This document shows, in pieces, positions 61,001 through 64,000 of a DNA stretch of 64,000 nucleotides. The notes below the pieces were generated by a model, which saw only the letters and a program-made list of their open reading frames with translations, had not been told where the DNA came from and made no database searches. Source of the stretch: Lathyrus oleraceus (taxonomy: Eukaryota > Streptophyta > Magnoliopsida > Fabales > Fabaceae). The stretch lies in the NCBI RefSeq assembly GCF_024323335.1, contig NC_066584.1, forward strand, positions 237,937,494-238,001,493, given 5' to 3'. How positions within the stretch are numbered: the first letter of the stretch is position 1; every line of letters begins with the position of its first letter. A program made the translations under genes and the position numbers.

Positions 61001-62719
61001 AAAAGTTAACATGAGTATGGTATGTTTCATGAGCATAGTTCATAATATTATGTCACCAACATGCATTAAGACCAAAATTCTATTGTCTGGCCTCAAATAG
61101 TTGTGACTTCTACATAAGTCCAATTACGATTGCTTAACATAAAGCTAAATTTGTGACATAAAAGGCATAAGCATTCTAGTTAGTGAGATTGTAAGTCTCC
61201 CCTCTTTCATGGTATTGTGTGGCAACTTGGCCTTCTTTCCTTCCTTTGGAAGATATTTTGGTTCAAGGATCCATGCTTGTGATAAGTGGGTTGAGTGTTC
61301 TCCAAAGAATTTTTTGAAAGGAAAAGCAAAACAAACTTAACATATAACTTACTAACTATTAATTTTTAATTTCAAGCTTTTACTTTAATTCAATTTACTT
61401 TTAGCACTTTATTTCATTTGTCATTGTTCATATTATTCTAATTGTTTATGTTAATGCAATTTTCTCTTTGTCCATTTGGACGATATTGTGTTATATATTT
61501 TGTTTGTGTATACTTTGCTTGTTTGTGTGGTCTTTGACCATTAATGCACATAATAAGAACAAAAACCCTAAAAAAAACTTTTGTGTGGACTGTTGGCTTG
61601 ATCTTGGATAAATGGACTTAGAACTTAGGCAACATTCCTTTGCTGATGGACTTGGCCAATGCCAATTTATTGAAGAACCAAGTGTTTGCAATTTGAACTT
61701 CATCTAATACATCATTCAAGATCTCTCCAAGTTCATCTGTAACATGATCATTGTAAAGATGTTATGTTGAACCTGTGACTTGTGGAATTCATTTGTTGCA
61801 TGGGCTATTGTGAAGAAGATCATGGAAGGGATAAGCTTGGATGAGGCCATCTTTATTTGATGCCTTGCTCTTCAAGATGTTATAATTGTGCATTTGTGTG
61901 TTGTTTGATTCTAAAAGACCAAGGGAGTTCTGGGTTTCTATTGACATACTTGTCTATTGGATTGCTACCCATTTGGTCAGATCTTTCAACTCTAAACTTT
62001 TAATTTTTATGCATAGGATAGTCTCTTCATCTTCTCCCCATTTCTTTAATTTCAAAATCTCTCCCTCCACTTTTAAAAATCTTCTTTGTGTGAACTACTT
62101 TTGTTCTAAACATTGACCACTTTTGCAAAAAGATAGAAACTTTGGCCTTATGTCATTGCATTTTCAAACTTCTTTTCTTAAATCAAACATGTAAATAAAC
62201 TTAACTATACTTGACTTAAACTTTCAAAAAGCAAAAAAGAACTAACTCATTCAAATCATTTTTAGGCTTTTGTGCCTTTCAAACTTAAATTTTGTTAAAA
62301 TCAATGCATCCACTTTGAAATTTGTATCACGAACTACAAGGTTTTGATCCCTCATTTTTATGTTGGTATGTAGGCACAAGACCGAAGGTCTTGTCAAACA
62401 CAAAAAATATAATTAATGAATTCTTTTCTCATCCCCCCATTCTATTTGTTTGTAAACATCACTTTGTACAAAATACATATGCACACAAAAAGTGCTCCCT
62501 AGGAGTACCTATGACACTTTGGGTGCTAACACCTTCCCTCTATGTAACCAACCCCCTTACTTGTGATCTTTGACTTTTATTAGTTTTTATTTGAAAACTT
62601 CTTACCTTTTAGGTTTTGTTTGTACTTTTTCCCTTAGAAATAATAAAAGCGCGGTGGCGACTCTTGTTAATTGATCTCTAGCTTGTCAATAGCCCTATGA
62701 TCATGAATTTCCCGCTACA
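58061..62719 (+). repeat. 3' LTR of element E
   Basis: TGTAAGACCCC to CCCGCTACA (4659 bp), a copy of 40889-45586. An intact TATAAATAG is at 59577-59585. Compared with the 5' LTR it lacks a block near 61016 (43850-43910 of the 5' copy has extra bases) and has many substitutions. Confidence 0.93.
59577..59585 (+). promoter_or_regulatory. TATA box in 3' LTR of element E
   Basis: TATAAATAG, intact here but TATCAATAG in the 5' LTR. Confidence 0.6.
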
Positions 62720-62724
62720 CCGCT
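62720..62724. repeat. Right target-site duplication of element E (CCGCT)
   Basis: Identical to 40884-40888. Confidence 0.92.
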
Positions 62725-63633
62725 CACATCAAGAGGTTATCGCAGCTTTAGTTTAATTTTATGTACTATTGGATCACAAGCCTGCCAACATAATTGAAGT
62801 CATTTATTTCCATTTGTGTTATTTGAAGTTTCTCGCAATTTAATTCAATTTTTTAGGTTTTTACGTTATTGCTTTATATTTCCGTTTATCGCATTTTAAT
62901 TCGATTACCATGTTGTCTTTAATTTCAATTACCATGTTTAGTTTGTTTAAGTTTAATTATGTGTCTAGCTAAACGTCTTTGAGTCCGGTATGTGAGGATC
63001 GTCGTTCTGACGGGACTCAATAATGAATTTGGTGTAAACTTTTCTTAAATTATTTTTATGGTTTTAGTTTTCAAGTCTAATTCAAACATTTTTGCACGAG
63101 AATGAAAAATAATTAAGGTTCGAGTCGATAGCGCGAGAGCGTGAGAGTTGAACCGAGTAGTGGAAACTGGGCATTGATCCTAAATACAATAAGAGCGCTT
63201 TGGGCATCAAATAGTTTTTTTTAGTTTTCAAAAAATGCTTCTTAATTGAAATGGGCGAGCGAGAGAAAAATCTCATGGTTAAGGGGTGTAGCTTTAATCA
63301 ATACCACAAGAGTGTGAGATAGAGCTTTTAAACTAGTATTTCCTACTGAAAAAGCAACTTAACATAAAACAAACGCCAATGAATTACAGAGTCCACGAGG
63401 TGCACGAAATCCACATTTCGGCCTCCCTTTCTTGATATTTTCCTAAATCCTATTCCAATTGTAGTTTTAAATCACGTCCTAATTAAGTAATCAATAACTT
63501 TAGCTTTACATTGCATCGATTGATAACACTATATTGATTATTTGTCCTTGTGGGTTCAATATCTTTTAAAAACTACACGATAGACTGTATACTTGAGGTT
63601 AGATAATTCGATACACTCATAAAGTCGCGATCA
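62725..63633 (+). repeat. 3' LTR of element G, right part
   Basis: It continues the LTR interrupted at 40888. I place the end at tcgcgatca (63633), which pairs loosely with the start TGATAACGC. The whole LTR would be about 1.4 kb. No PBS follows, agreeing with a 3' LTR. Confidence 0.55.
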
Positions 63634-64000
63634 CTCAGGTATTCTTTTTCTTTCGATTTATTGCAAAAATGTGTCGTGTCTGGACTTTGGTGAAAGATCA
63701 GTATTTATGACTTAAAAGCGATTACCACTTAGGCCTAATACTCGGGGATATAACTGAACCTTTCACCCAGGTTGCCTTTTCTTTCATTATTGTTTGAATT
63801 GGTCAAAGTATGAATTAACTGTTTTTAATTTGATTATGAAAAGATCTTGATGTTGGATCAAGCTTTTGGTTTGCATGGCAGAGCAAATTGTGAAAATGGT
63901 TTTGAAATGAATCAAAATCGATGATGAAATTGGCTTGAATTGGAATGATGGTTAATTGAGAAAGAGGTTTGAATTTATGAGAATCGAAACGAGATGAAAT
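63634..64000. other. Unrecognised flank
   Basis: AT-rich, no long ORF, and no match to the other elements in the window. It could be the host sequence of G or an older element. Confidence 0.4.

Larger units (their letters stand above)
40889..62719 (+). mobile_element. Element E: structurally complete Ogre-like retrotransposon (21.8 kb)
   Basis: In order: 5' LTR, PBS, leader, ORF1, gag, protease, a spacer at the known Ogre intron position, RT with two RNase H domains, integrase, repeat-rich 3' UTR, polypurine tract and 3' LTR. A perfect 5-bp duplication CCGCT flanks it. Length and plan fit published Ogre elements of legumes. All ORFs carry stops, and several active-site residues are altered, so it is not autonomous now. 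It split the 3' LTR of element G. Confidence 0.95.

Noticed and set aside
1..64000. CRISPR arrays, tRNA or rRNA genes, bacterial-type operons
   Set aside because: No direct-repeat/spacer pattern, no cloverleaf and no rRNA-like conserved blocks were seen. The only tRNA-like sequences are the short primer-binding sites.

Overview
The window is plant nuclear DNA made almost entirely of nested LTR retrotransposons. I see no ordinary host gene, rRNA, tRNA or CRISPR array. The main elements are Ogre-type Ty3/gypsy copies: LTRs of 2-4.9 kb, a primer-binding site read as tRNA-Arg, an extra ORF1 upstream of gag, two RNase H domains in pol, and a repeat-rich 3' UTR. They point to a legume, most likely tribe Fabeae (pea, vetch, lentil, grass pea). 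That organism call is inference from element type, not from a database match.

Layout, left to right. (1) 1-6516: 3' part of a Tat-lineage element T on the + strand, with a broken integrase end, a long antisense multi-exon gene for a plant-mobile-domain (PMD) protein, a polypurine tract and the 3' LTR. (2) 6517-6674, 6675-7279 and 18933-21234: pieces of Ogre-like element A on the - strand (LTR tip and 3' UTR). (3) 7280-18932: a complete, internally deleted Ogre-like element B (- strand) inside A. (4) 21235-31233: element C (- strand), also inside A, with a 4.86-kb 3' LTR, 3' UTR and RNase H-integrase. (5) 31234-36253: 5' LTR, primer-binding site and leader of element D (+ strand), which interrupts the reverse transcriptase of C. 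(6) 36254-40888 and 62720-63633: an Athila-like element G (+ strand) with two tandem copies of an accessory ORF and a 3' LTR. (7) 40889-62719: a structurally complete 21.8-kb Ogre-like element E (+ strand) inside the LTR of G, flanked by a perfect 5-bp duplication CCGCT. (8) 63634-64000: unrecognised flank.

The nesting gives an order of events: A is oldest, B, C and T landed in A, D landed in C, and E landed in G. G probably joined D by a rearrangement. Every pol that can be followed carries stops except the shortened one in B. B keeps an open 483-codon ORF1, an open RT::integrase fusion and an open gag::protease remnant. Its internal region is about 5.0 kb shorter than that of E, which two frame-preserving deletions account for. 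B therefore looks like a mobile non-autonomous derivative that depended on a full-length relative.

The most unusual content is the antisense PMD gene of T (six exons, its own TATA box and an ACGT-rich promoter), the doubly in-frame deletion design of B, and the duplicated accessory ORF of G. Three different retrotransposon lineages in one window each carry an accessory protein with a similar short PMD-like signature.
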